Shown: piece by piece, positions 36,962 through 45,252 of the stretch
Layout of the letters: the number at the start of each line of letters is the position of its first letter
Position numbering within the stretch: position 1 is the first letter of the stretch
From: CAYPNF01 sp964411985
Lineage (GTDB): Bacteria > Verrucomicrobiota > Verrucomicrobiia > Limisphaerales > J093
Assembly (NCBI GenBank): GCA_964411985.1
Contig: CAYPNF010000018.1
Span: 62,001 to 126,000, forward strand
Length of the DNA: 64,000 bases
Direction: 5' to 3'
Position numbers and translations under genes: made by a program
The notes under the pieces: generated by a model
Databases searched by the model: none
What the model was told of the DNA's origin: nothing
What the model saw: only the letters and a program-made list of their open reading frames with translations

Positions 36962-39346
36962 ATGCACCTCATAAATAGCATCCTGACGTCGGTTGCCTGC
37001 GTGGCGCTCCTTGCGGCCACGACTTCTGCCCAGAATGTGCTGCTCGAAGCCGAACAGTTCGTCGAAGCGGGCGGCTGGGACCTAGACCAGCAATCCATGG
37101 ACCAGATGGGATCCCCCTACCTGTTGGCGCACGGTCTCGGCGTGCCGGTGAAGGACGCGGTAACGATGGCGAAGTTCCCCGCGCCCGGCACGTATCGCGT
37201 CTGGGTGCGGACGCGTGACTGGGTTGCGCCGTGGAAGGCTCCGGGCGCTCCGGGAAGATTTCAGTTGCTGGTGAATGGCAAGGCACTCGCGGAGACCTTC
37301 GGTACGAAGGGCGCGGAATGGCACTGGCACGACGGCGGCAACGTCGCGGTAGGCTCGGAAGCCACGGTGGCGTTGCATGACCTTACGGGTTTCGGGGGAC
37401 GCTGCGATGCAGTGTTGTTTAGCCAGCACCCCAGCTTCATTCCGCCGAACGAACCCGCCGCGCTCGCGAAGTTCCGTCGCGCCGCGCTCGGTCTGCCGGA
37501 TGAACCGGAAGATGGCGGTCAATTCGATCTCGTGGTGGTCGGCGGCGGCATCGCCGGATCGAGCGCGGCGCTTTCTGCCGCACGCAATGGGCTGAAAGTC
37601 GCCCTGGTGCAGGATCGCCCGGTGCTTGGGGGTAATGGCAGTTCTGAAGTGCGCGTCTGGCCCGAGGGGCACACCCAGCAAAAGCCTTATCCGCACATCG
37701 GCGACATCGTGGAGGAACTCGTCCCTCAAAAAGGCCCCGGCGACGGCAATGCCAAGGACGGCACCATTTACGCCGACGCCCGCAAGACGGACCTCGTGCA
37801 CGCCGAGCCGCGAATCACGCTGCTGACGGAGCAGCGGGTCTTCGCCGTGGACGCGCGCGGTGGACACATCTTCGCCGTGGTGGCGCAGCACACGCGCACG
37901 GCGCGGCGTGTGCGGCTCGCCGCGAAGTTCTTCGCTGACTGCACCGGCGACGGCACGGTCGGCTTCCTTGCGGGCGCGGACTTCGAGACCGCGAAGGAAG
38001 GCCTGATGGGTGCGAGCAATCTCTGGAATCTCATGGATACCACCGACCCTGCGCAGGTGCTCAAGTGCGAATGCAAGGACAAGGACGCACTGACGATTTC
38101 GGTGAGCCAGGGTAAGGTCGAAGCGCCGTTCCCGCGCTGTCCGTGGGCCCTGGACTTGAGCGATAAACCGTTTCCTGGTCGTAAGAACTCCAATCCTTAC
38201 GGAGCCAAAGTGCCCCTGGATAATCTCGGCGGCTGGTTCTGGGAAAGCGGCTTCGACAAAGACATGATCACCGACGTCGAGCGCATCCGCGACACGAACT
38301 TCCGCGCGATGTACGGCGCATGGGATGCCCTCAAGAACGTGGACGGCCTCTACAAGAACCATCGCCTTGGGTGGGCGGCGTTCATCGCCGGCAAACGCGA
38401 GTCCCGACGGCTGCTCGGCGACGTGATTCTCACCGGTGATGATTTCCGCAAGGGCACGGAGTTCCCTGACGGTTCTTATCCGTGCTCGTGGCATATCGAC
38501 ATCCACGCGCCGCACCCCGACTTCGACAAAGGCCACAAGGGCGACGAGTTCATCTCCACCTTTACGCGCGGCGAAGGATACACCTACAAGTCGCCCTACT
38601 GGGCGCCCTATCGTACCCTCTACAGCCGCAATGTGACGAACCTCTTCATGGCGGGGCGTGACATCAGCGTGACGCACGAGGCGCTCGGCCCAGTGCGTGT
38701 GATGCGGACCTGCGGCATGATGGGCGAGATCGTGGGCAAGGCGGCGTGGATTGCCGTGCGCCACGATACCTACCCGCGCGGCGTGTATGAGAAGCACCTC
38801 GCTCTGCTCAAGGAATTGATGAAGGAGCCCGGTGCGATGCGCCGCTCCTCGCTCGACGGCCCGCTCAGATTGCCACGCGGAGCCAAAGTCGCGGTTCGTA
38901 CCATGGCGGGGATCAATCCCGCAACGCTCGAAGGCATCATCATCGACGACGAAGACGCAGAATTGCAGGGGAAGTGGGAGAGCAGCGGTAACCTCACTGG
39001 CTTCGTTGGGGATAGCTACCGTTACTCCAGTGATGCGAAAGCCACGGCGAAGTTCACTTTCACGGTGAAAGAAGCCGGCACCTACGAAGTGCGCATTGCC
39101 TGGCAGCCCCACGCCAATCGCGCCAGGGCGGTGTCGACCACCGTTCAAAGCGCTGATGGTGAGAAGACATTGACACTCGACCAAACCCAGCCTGCGTCGG
39201 GGGCGAACGGGTTCGAGTCCCTTGGGCAGTTTCGTTTCGCGCCCAATGAGAAGGGAACGGTGCTCTTCCGTGCGGCTGGCGCACGCGGCACCGTCCACGT
39301 TGACGCGGTGCAAGTGGTGCCGGTGAAGATAACAGGAGCAGAATGA
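36962..39346 (+). CDS. Exported FAD-dependent oxidoreductase with N- and C-terminal binding domains
   Basis: 794 aa from ATG 36962 (signal peptide MHLINSILTSVACVALLAATTSAQ); ATG 36929 is an in-frame alternative. Residues about 25-170 look like a carbohydrate-binding beta-sandwich (VLLEAEQFVEAGGWDLD, RVWVRTRDWV). From residue 185 a Rossmann FAD site is clear: DLVVVGGGIAGSSAALSAAR, then LGGNGSSEVRVWPEG and DCTGDGTVGFLAGADFE, typical of the FAD_oxidored family (PF12831). The last 120 residues (FTFTVKEAGTYEVRIAW) resemble the golvesin/xanthan-lyase C-terminal domain. It may oxidise a sugar or substituent outside the cytoplasm. The stop overlaps the head of the pyruvyl-transferase remnant. Confidence 0.82.
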   Translation: MHLINSILTSVACVALLAATTSAQNVLLEAEQFVEAGGWDLDQQSMDQMGSPYLLAHGLGVPVKDAVTMAKFPAPGTYRVWVRTRDWVAPWKAPGAPGRFQLLVNGKALAETFGTKGAEWHWHDGGNVAVGSEATVALHDLTGFGGRCDAVLFSQHPSFIPPNEPAALAKFRRAALGLPDEPEDGGQFDLVVVGGGIAGSSAALSAARNGLKVALVQDRPVLGGNGSSEVRVWPEGHTQQKPYPHIGDIVEELVPQKGPGDGNAKDGTIYADARKTDLVHAEPRITLLTEQRVFAVDARGGHIFAVVAQHTRTARRVRLAAKFFADCTGDGTVGFLAGADFETAKEGLMGASNLWNLMDTTDPAQVLKCECKDKDALTISVSQGKVEAPFPRCPWALDLSDKPFPGRKNSNPYGAKVPLDNLGGWFWESGFDKDMITDVERIRDTNFRAMYGAWDALKNVDGLYKNHRLGWAAFIAGKRESRRLLGDVILTGDDFRKGTEFPDGSYPCSWHIDIHAPHPDFDKGHKGDEFISTFTRGEGYTYKSPYWAPYRTLYSRNVTNLFMAGRDISVTHEALGPVRVMRTCGMMGEIVGKAAWIAVRHDTYPRGVYEKHLALLKELMKEPGAMRRSSLDGPLRLPRGAKVAVRTMAGINPATLEGIIIDDEDAELQGKWESSGNLTGFVGDSYRYSSDAKATAKFTFTVKEAGTYEVRIAWQPHANRARAVSTTVQSADGEKTLTLDQTQPASGANGFESLGQFRFAPNEKGTVLFRAAGARGTVHVDAVQVVPVKITGAE

Positions 39347-39486
39347 ACCGCCGGCATGAAAGCAAAAGTCCTCTGGCGTCCCGACTTCTGGCTCACCGAC
39401 GAAACTCTGAGCGGTTATATGCAAAGCGCGGGCTTGTTTGGAAACGACAGGCACAGCCCCATCATGTGCAAACTTTGATGGCCTAA
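39343..39486 (+). pseudogene. Pyruvyl-transferase remnant joined to an isomerase-gene tail
   Basis: ATG 39343 overlaps the FAD gene stop and encodes MNRRH, the head of the 28631 protein. From 39356 another frame encodes LWRPDFWLTDETLSGYMQ and SAGLFG then HSPIMC, matching an internal part of that protein (21 of 33 residues identical), ending in a stop at 39476-39478. Then TTG ATG GCC TAA (39475-39486) matches the last codons of the isomerase gene (RRLMA). So remains of two different genes lie side by side before the SGNH-GH29 gene, with most of both deleted. Confidence 0.75.
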
Positions 39487-39493
39487 GTAAGTT

Positions 39494-41773
39494 ATGAACT
39501 CCATGTCCTACAAAGCGTTCGTCCCTATCACCGGCCTTTGCCTTCTGCTGGGGCCTGCTGCCTTTGCGCAAGATGCGGCCCCGGCGGACCGAAATGCCGT
39601 CAATACCGCCATGCACCCAGGCGATATGATGGCCGACTCGCCGGTTACGTTTCCCAAGGAAGGAGCGTTACCTGCCAAATATCCGCCGGACGTAAAGGAT
39701 TACGCTGAGCCGTCGGAGAGGGACTACTACATTTTTAGCACGCCGTGCCGCTCGCTGGCCCAGATCGCGGCAATTCAGAAGGCTATGCCACCCGGCCAGT
39801 TCACCCAACCGCCTGCCGACTGGACGCATCTCCGGCGTACGCGCCGGATCCTCACCGAGGGCGGCGACCTTCGCTTGCTCGCGCTGGGCGACAGTATCGT
39901 CAACGACACCATGCGCTCGGGTTGGGTGGCGCAGTTGCAGGAGGCTTACCCTAAGGCGCGCATCCAGGCCACGGTCTATGTGCGGGGCGCCGGCGGCTGC
40001 CAGCATTACCGTGAGGAAGGCCGCGTGGACAAGTACATTCTCGCGAGGAAACCGGACTTGGTCTACATCGGCGGCATCAGCCAGAAGGATGTCCGGAGCA
40101 TCGGGGAGGTGATCCGACAGTTGCGCGCGGGCTTGCCGGAGGTCGAAATCCTGCTCGCCACCGGCACCTTTGGTACAGCAGACCCTCGCGATCCCGCCGC
40201 GCTGGCCAAGGCGCCGCACTCGGGTACCGGCCCCTACGGCGAGTCACTCAAGGCGCTGGCTGCCGAGCAGCGCTGCGCGTACCTCGACATGACCGGTCCG
40301 TGGGCGGAATACATTCGGTCGTCGAAGGTGCACCCGCATCTTTTCTACCGCGACGTGGTCCATGCCAACGAGTTTGGAGAGCAGATTCTCGCCAAAATCA
40401 TGATGGCATTCTGGACAGCGCCGGATCATCCGGAGTTCACTTGGCTACCCCAGCGGTTGGAGTGGTACCAGGACCTCAAGTTCGGTTTTATGATGCACTG
40501 GGCACCCTACAGCCAATGGGGTTGCATCGAGTCCTGGCCGCTTGTGGAAGAGGACAAGTTCGGTCGGCCCGATGATTTGAAAGCCTGGACGGAGCGTGGC
40601 AAGGACATGGAGCGGTTCACCCGGGACTACTGGGCGTTACCTAAGACGTTCAACCCGGTGAAATTCGATCCGCGTAAGTGGGCCGACGCCGCCAAAAGGG
40701 CCGGCATGAAATACGTCGTATTTACCACCAAACACCACGATGGCTTCGCCATGTTCGACACCAAACTCAGCAACTACCGCATCACGGCACCAGACGTGCC
40801 GTTCCACGCGAACAAGCGCGCCAACGCGGTGCGCGAGGTTTTCAACAGTTTTCGCAAAGATGGCTTTGCCATCGGCGCGTATTTCTCGAAGTCCGACTGG
40901 CATTGCCCATATTACTGGGACCCCGCCCAACCGGCAAAGACGCGCAATCCGAACTACGATCCGCTGGCCCAGCCAGACAAATGGCGTGGCTTCGTGGACT
41001 TTGCTCATGGGCAGATCGCGGAGTTGATGACCGGCTACGGCCCGATCGACATTCTCTGGCTCGACGGTGGACAGGTGCGACCGCCGCAGCAGGATTTCCA
41101 GATGGACGGCCTCGCCACGATGGCCCGGCAGCACCAGCCCCGGCTCATCATCGTGGATCGAACGGTGGGCGGCCGTTTTGAGAACTACCACACTCCGGAG
41201 CAGGAGGTACCCGAGAAACCGCTGCCCTACGTCTGGGAGACCTGCATGACCATGGGCGATCAGTGGTCATTCAAGCCAAACGACAACTACAAGTCCACGC
41301 ACAAGCTCATCCATCTGCTGGTGGACATCGTGGGTAAGGGCGGCAACTTCCTATTGAACGTCGGCCCGCAACCGGATGGCGAACTGCCGCCGGTTGCCGT
41401 CCAGCGGATGAAGGAGATCGGCGCCTGGATGAAGGTGAATGGCGAAGCCATCTATGGCACGCGACCGATTGCGCCCTACAAGGAGGGTCAGGTGGTATTC
41501 ACGCGGAAGGGGAAATCGGTATACGCCATTTACCTGACTCCGCGTGAAGGTGACGGCCTGCCCTCGACTGTCCGTTTCAAATCACTTCGACCCAAGGCCG
41601 GGTCCACGGTTCGGATGCTGGGCGTCAAGGCCCCATTGAAATGGCAAACCAACCCAGTGGGGGAAACGGTCATCGAGATTCCGTCGGCTATCATTTCCGC
41701 TCCGCCAAGCCAACACGCCTTTGCCATCCGTTTCGAGCCGGAGCATGCCGGGACTTTCGGGGTTCTCCCTTGA
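39494..41773 (+). CDS. Exported SGNH esterase fused to alpha-L-fucosidase (GH29)
   Basis: 759 aa with a signal peptide (AFVPITGLCLLLGPAAFAQ). Residues about 110-320 form an SGNH/GDSL hydrolase: ALGDSIVND has Ser134 and RDVVHANEFG gives Asp287 and His290 of the triad. From about residue 320, LEWYQDLKFGFMMHW, FTTKHHDGFAMFDTKLSNYRI and DILWLDGGQV (expected nucleophile Asp524) identify a GH29 alpha-L-fucosidase. An esterase and a fucosidase in one chain could deacylate a fucosyl residue and then cut it off. The esterase could be an acetyl esterase acting on O-acetyl-fucose; that is inference. The second GH29 at 30185 has a LamG-like partner instead. Confidence 0.9.
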   Translation: MNSMSYKAFVPITGLCLLLGPAAFAQDAAPADRNAVNTAMHPGDMMADSPVTFPKEGALPAKYPPDVKDYAEPSERDYYIFSTPCRSLAQIAAIQKAMPPGQFTQPPADWTHLRRTRRILTEGGDLRLLALGDSIVNDTMRSGWVAQLQEAYPKARIQATVYVRGAGGCQHYREEGRVDKYILARKPDLVYIGGISQKDVRSIGEVIRQLRAGLPEVEILLATGTFGTADPRDPAALAKAPHSGTGPYGESLKALAAEQRCAYLDMTGPWAEYIRSSKVHPHLFYRDVVHANEFGEQILAKIMMAFWTAPDHPEFTWLPQRLEWYQDLKFGFMMHWAPYSQWGCIESWPLVEEDKFGRPDDLKAWTERGKDMERFTRDYWALPKTFNPVKFDPRKWADAAKRAGMKYVVFTTKHHDGFAMFDTKLSNYRITAPDVPFHANKRANAVREVFNSFRKDGFAIGAYFSKSDWHCPYYWDPAQPAKTRNPNYDPLAQPDKWRGFVDFAHGQIAELMTGYGPIDILWLDGGQVRPPQQDFQMDGLATMARQHQPRLIIVDRTVGGRFENYHTPEQEVPEKPLPYVWETCMTMGDQWSFKPNDNYKSTHKLIHLLVDIVGKGGNFLLNVGPQPDGELPPVAVQRMKEIGAWMKVNGEAIYGTRPIAPYKEGQVVFTRKGKSVYAIYLTPREGDGLPSTVRFKSLRPKAGSTVRMLGVKAPLKWQTNPVGETVIEIPSAIISAPPSQHAFAIRFEPEHAGTFGVLP

Positions 41774-41792
41774 ACGACCGAGTCTAGACCCA

Positions 41793-42153
41793 GTGCCGCC
41801 AGGATTGACCCCGTGTTCGAACCTGGCGGTGAACATCGCCAACTTCACTTGCACGAACGTCAGCACGTTCAGCCTCCATCTCGAAAGACCCGTGAAGGCC
41901 CTGACCGTCCGCCCGAAGAATCTTCGGATCGCAGTGACCGGCACACCCCCGGGCCTCATCACGCTGGAGGACCACGCCCAGCTCTACCTTGCACCGGGGG
42001 CCGTGGTTTATGGAGAACTCCGTGGAAAGCCGGAGAACGCCAAGGTATTCGGACGCGGCATCCCAGATGGCAGCAAAGTGAGTTCCTCCATGGTCCAACG
42101 AAGCAGCTCCAATCCCGACGAATTCCTTTACCCGCGGGATCGTCGTTAGGTAG
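41793..42153 (+). pseudogene. GH28-like gene remnant with three internal deletions
   Basis: Blocks match the 24936 protein in order: PPGLTPCS (PPSGLTTCS), NLAVNIANFTCTNVSTFSLH (NLAVNIASFTCTNASTLSLH), PVKALTVRPKNLRIAVTG, PGLITLEDHAQLYL, RGKPENAKVFGRGIPDGSK and SSSMVQ. A final block in another frame, IPTNSFTRGIVVR-stop at 42112-42153, matches the C-terminus (IQTNTFARRIVVR). Between them some 28, some 50 and more than 200 codons are missing. The first two deletions keep the frame; the third does not. The signal peptide head is also gone. The remaining bases 42154-42292 hold no further gene I could recognise. Confidence 0.85.
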
Positions 42154-42292
42154 AGTCGACCTACAAAGCACTTTTCACGACTCAACGAACAAGAACAGGA
42201 TGAAAGGTAGGGTCCGGGCCCGGCTGAGGGCTTCATTCCAGGTTTCCGAACCTCGCCTGTTCACCCCGCCCAGCGAAAACCGACGACAAGCG

Positions 42293-44158
42293 ATGCAGAC
42301 AACTCTGAGAACCAGAATCATCTTGGCCTTTTTGCTTGGTGTCCGCTGTACTTTGTTGGTGGGTGATTCGCTGCCGACGCGGAGCCTCGAACCGCCGGTG
42401 ATGTTGCCCGACGGAACCGAGTTCAGAACCTGGGAGCAGCCGGTGAGGTTCAGTCGGACCTACTACGTCGACCAAGCTCATCCGGAGGCTTCCGATACGA
42501 ATGCCGGCACGAAGGAGCGTCCGTTGGCGACGATCAACCGGGCCGCGCAGCTCCTTCAACCAGGCGAGCGGGTGGTGGTGTTCTCTGGCACCTACCGTGA
42601 GCGGGTACGGCCAGCGCGGGGCGGTTCGGGGCCGGATCGGATGATCGCCTACGAGGCGGCGCCGGGGGCGACCGTTGTGATCAAGGGATCGAGGGTCTTC
42701 CAGCCTGTTTGGCGGCAGAGCACGGCCCTCGCAGCCACAACCTACGGGGTCTGGGAAGCCAAACTCGATCCGGCCCTCTTCGATGGCTACAATCCGTTTA
42801 CCATCGACAACGTTACCCCGCAGCAGTTTGAGATCATGGACTGGGCCGCGCCGTTGCGGGGAAAAACACCCTACACTCTGCCGCGCGGCCTGGTGTTTCA
42901 GGATGGAAAGCTCCTGCGCCAGGTTGCGACGATATCGGAACTTGCGGCGGGGGAGGGTGCCTACTGGGTGGATCGGACCAACCAGGTCCTCCATATGCGA
43001 CTGGCCGATGGCCGGAAGCCTGGTCAGACAAACCTAGAGATCACAACCCAGGAGACCGTGTTCGCTCCCGAGAAACCGGGCCTGGGTTACCTTCGCGTCA
43101 AGGGATTCATCATCGAGCAGGTAGGGGGGCCATTTCCCTGGGAGCAAGTCGGCGCGATTTCCACCACGCGTGGACATCACTGGCTGATCGAGGACAACGT
43201 TGTGCGTTGGGTCAATGGCGTGGGAATGGACCTCGGAGTGCAGAGCGAGAGTTGGGAGCAACCTTCGGTGGTCGGATTTCACATTGTGCGGCGGAATGTG
43301 GTGACCGACTGCGGGATTTGTGGGATTTGCGGTTTGGGGCCTGCCCGTGGCCGCGAATTCGGCCTGCTCATTGAGGACAACGTGCTGGCGAGAAACTCCT
43401 TTCATGACGTTGAACGCCTCTACGAGACAGCCGGCATCAAGACGCATAACAACATCCGTTGCCTCATCCGCCGCAACATCATCTTCGACACGCTTCATGG
43501 CGCGGGCATCTGGATGGATTGGAACAACCAATTTTCCCGGTGCACGGGGAATCTTATCGTCGGATCGCACACGATGCACGGCGGCATTTTCATCGAGGCG
43601 TCGTACCAGCCGAACCTGGTGGATCAGAACGTCATCTGGAACACAGATGGGCACGGCATTTACGAGCACGACTGCTCCGGCCAGGTTTTCGCCCAGAACC
43701 TGATCGGCCACAGTAGCAGGAGCGGGTTCCACCTCCACGGCAAGATCACCGACCGGCGGGTGGATGGGCGCACGATGACCTATGGCGGGCATAGAGTTCT
43801 TAACAACCTTTTGGTTCGAAATGCCAAAACCGACGAGTTCCTCGGCGACGCAAGCGAGGTGGTCCATCATAGGGAGGCTGGAGCTGGGACCCGGCTTGAT
43901 TTGAGAGGTGCGGAGATTGCGTGGGACGTGCTGGAAGCCGGAAGGCATTGTCTGCCGGTGCCTGGGGTCACGCACGACTTGCTCGGCCTGCAGCGGGAAG
44001 GCAAGGAGACGTGCGCCGGACCGTTTGCTAAACCCACGGGTCGCACCCGGTGGTCGGGGCCATGGCCCGCATCGAACCGGATCACGCTTGCGTCTCCGGC
44101 CAATCTGGCACCGCCAGGGACAAAGCAGCCTTCGCCGACAACGAGCATGAAACCATGA
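42293..44158 (+). CDS. Exported right-handed beta-helix protein, paralogue of the 15349 gene
   Basis: 621 aa from the ATG at 42293 (signal peptide MQTTLRTRIILAFLLGVRC); an in-frame ATG at 42200 would add 31 residues and is less typical. YYVDQAHPEASDTNAGTKERP, VVVFSGTYRERVRPARGG and PGATVVIKG repeat the layout of the 15349 protein (YYVATTGEDANPGTQ, RGGVYRENVQPSRGG), and the body is a ladder of beta-helix turns (EDNVVR, RRNVVTD, EDNVLAR). It lacks the C-terminal CBM9-like domain of its paralogue. The stop overlaps the URO-D-like start as ATGA at 44155. Likely a glycan-active beta-helix; activity not assigned. Confidence 0.72.
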   Translation: MQTTLRTRIILAFLLGVRCTLLVGDSLPTRSLEPPVMLPDGTEFRTWEQPVRFSRTYYVDQAHPEASDTNAGTKERPLATINRAAQLLQPGERVVVFSGTYRERVRPARGGSGPDRMIAYEAAPGATVVIKGSRVFQPVWRQSTALAATTYGVWEAKLDPALFDGYNPFTIDNVTPQQFEIMDWAAPLRGKTPYTLPRGLVFQDGKLLRQVATISELAAGEGAYWVDRTNQVLHMRLADGRKPGQTNLEITTQETVFAPEKPGLGYLRVKGFIIEQVGGPFPWEQVGAISTTRGHHWLIEDNVVRWVNGVGMDLGVQSESWEQPSVVGFHIVRRNVVTDCGICGICGLGPARGREFGLLIEDNVLARNSFHDVERLYETAGIKTHNNIRCLIRRNIIFDTLHGAGIWMDWNNQFSRCTGNLIVGSHTMHGGIFIEASYQPNLVDQNVIWNTDGHGIYEHDCSGQVFAQNLIGHSSRSGFHLHGKITDRRVDGRTMTYGGHRVLNNLLVRNAKTDEFLGDASEVVHHREAGAGTRLDLRGAEIAWDVLEAGRHCLPVPGVTHDLLGLQREGKETCAGPFAKPTGRTRWSGPWPASNRITLASPANLAPPGTKQPSPTTSMKP

Positions 44159-45198
44159 CGTCACGAGAACGAGTGCTTGCCGCGCTGCGCCACGAACAGC
44201 CGGATCGAACTCCGCGTGATTTTTGGGCGGAACCTCCGAGTTGGAGACGTCTTTTGGCCCACACCGGCCATTCCGATGAACAGTGCTTATTGGATGCCTT
44301 AGGAATTGACGTAAGGCATCTCAAGGCACCTTCCCCTGCCGAAAGAGAGGTTGCACCTGGCGTGTATCAGAACTTTTGGGGCGAACGTTTCGTCTATAAC
44401 GACACCCCATGGGGGCCGATGCGTGAGGACGTTGCAGGCGCCCTGAAGGGTACGACCCATCTGGGGGATCTGGAGTCCTTTGACTGGCCAACACCCGATT
44501 GCCTGGATCGCTCCCAGTTGGCGGCCCAATGCCGTCGCTATGATCAGCATGCGCTTCTCTACGGATTTGCAGATATCTGGCAGCGGCCCTCTTTGGTTCG
44601 AGGCTGGGAGGAGATGTTTCTGGACATGGCCGAGCGCCCCGAATGGGTACACTTCCTTTGCCGCAAGTTTACGGACTTCTATCTTGAGGACTATACCCGA
44701 GCGGCGGAGCTCACCCAAGGAAGGATTGACCTTTATCTGGTCATCAGTGACCTGGGTACGCAGCGTGGGCCTCTCATTTCCCTCCCGATGTTCCGCCAGT
44801 TTGTTGCGCCATACTTAAAGGAAATGGTCGACCTGATTCACGGTCTCGGTGGAAAAGCTATGTTTCACAGTTGCGGAAAGATTGATTCCTTTATCCCCGA
44901 CCTGATCGATTTGGGGGTAGATGTGCTGGACCCCATCCAACCTGCTGGAACGGAGATGCAGCCTGAGAATCTTAAACGCAGGTTTGGCCCCCAGCTGACC
45001 TTCCATGGAGGGATGGACATGCAGGAGTTGTTGCCTTTTGCTTCCCCGGGAAAGATTGAGCTGGAGGCCCGACGCTACTGCGAGGTGCTTGGCGATCAGG
45101 GAGGTTACATCCTTGGGCCGGCACATCTTTTCCAGCCTGACGTGCCACCGGAGAACATCCTGGCCGTGTACGGTTGTTCGAAGGCAGTACGTGCGTAG
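44155..45198 (+). CDS. Uroporphyrinogen decarboxylase-like (URO-D fold) protein, second copy
   Basis: 347 aa from ATG 44155, chosen because it overlaps the previous stop (ATGA) and starts at the family opening MTSRERVLAALRHEQPDRTP. HSCGKIDSFIPDLIDLGVDVLDPIQP is the central family motif, and GGYILGPAHLFQPDVPPENILAVY the C-terminal one. Cytoplasmic. It is a paralogue of the 8710 protein and closes the co-directional block. URO-D relatives include methylcobamide-dependent methyltransferases and O-demethylase partners. No corrinoid protein gene is visible nearby, so the partner, if any, lies elsewhere. Confidence 0.85.
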   Translation: MTSRERVLAALRHEQPDRTPRDFWAEPPSWRRLLAHTGHSDEQCLLDALGIDVRHLKAPSPAEREVAPGVYQNFWGERFVYNDTPWGPMREDVAGALKGTTHLGDLESFDWPTPDCLDRSQLAAQCRRYDQHALLYGFADIWQRPSLVRGWEEMFLDMAERPEWVHFLCRKFTDFYLEDYTRAAELTQGRIDLYLVISDLGTQRGPLISLPMFRQFVAPYLKEMVDLIHGLGGKAMFHSCGKIDSFIPDLIDLGVDVLDPIQPAGTEMQPENLKRRFGPQLTFHGGMDMQELLPFASPGKIELEARRYCEVLGDQGGYILGPAHLFQPDVPPENILAVYGCSKAVRA

Positions 45199-45252
45199 TC
45201 AGGAGGAGGTCCAGGCTCTGTCCATCAGGAACACGGTCGGCCCAGTTTGACA
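45199..45252. other. Convergent spacer between the + and - strand blocks
   Basis: 54 bases between two genes transcribed towards each other. I see no clear hairpin with a T-run on either strand. Confidence 0.5.

Noticed and set aside
28411..42153. Remnants explained as assembly chimeras
   Set aside because: Considered, but the remnants keep start overlaps and collinear blocks with sequence divergence (about 64-86 percent identity at protein level), which a misjoin of identical reads would not give. Not excluded without reads.
41813..42292. Long N-terminal extension of the 42293 beta-helix frame
   Set aside because: The extension is an alternative-frame reading of the GH28 remnant and spacer; a signal peptide starts at 42293.
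45199..45252. Bidirectional terminator between the convergent genes
   Set aside because: No stem of useful length followed by T on either strand.
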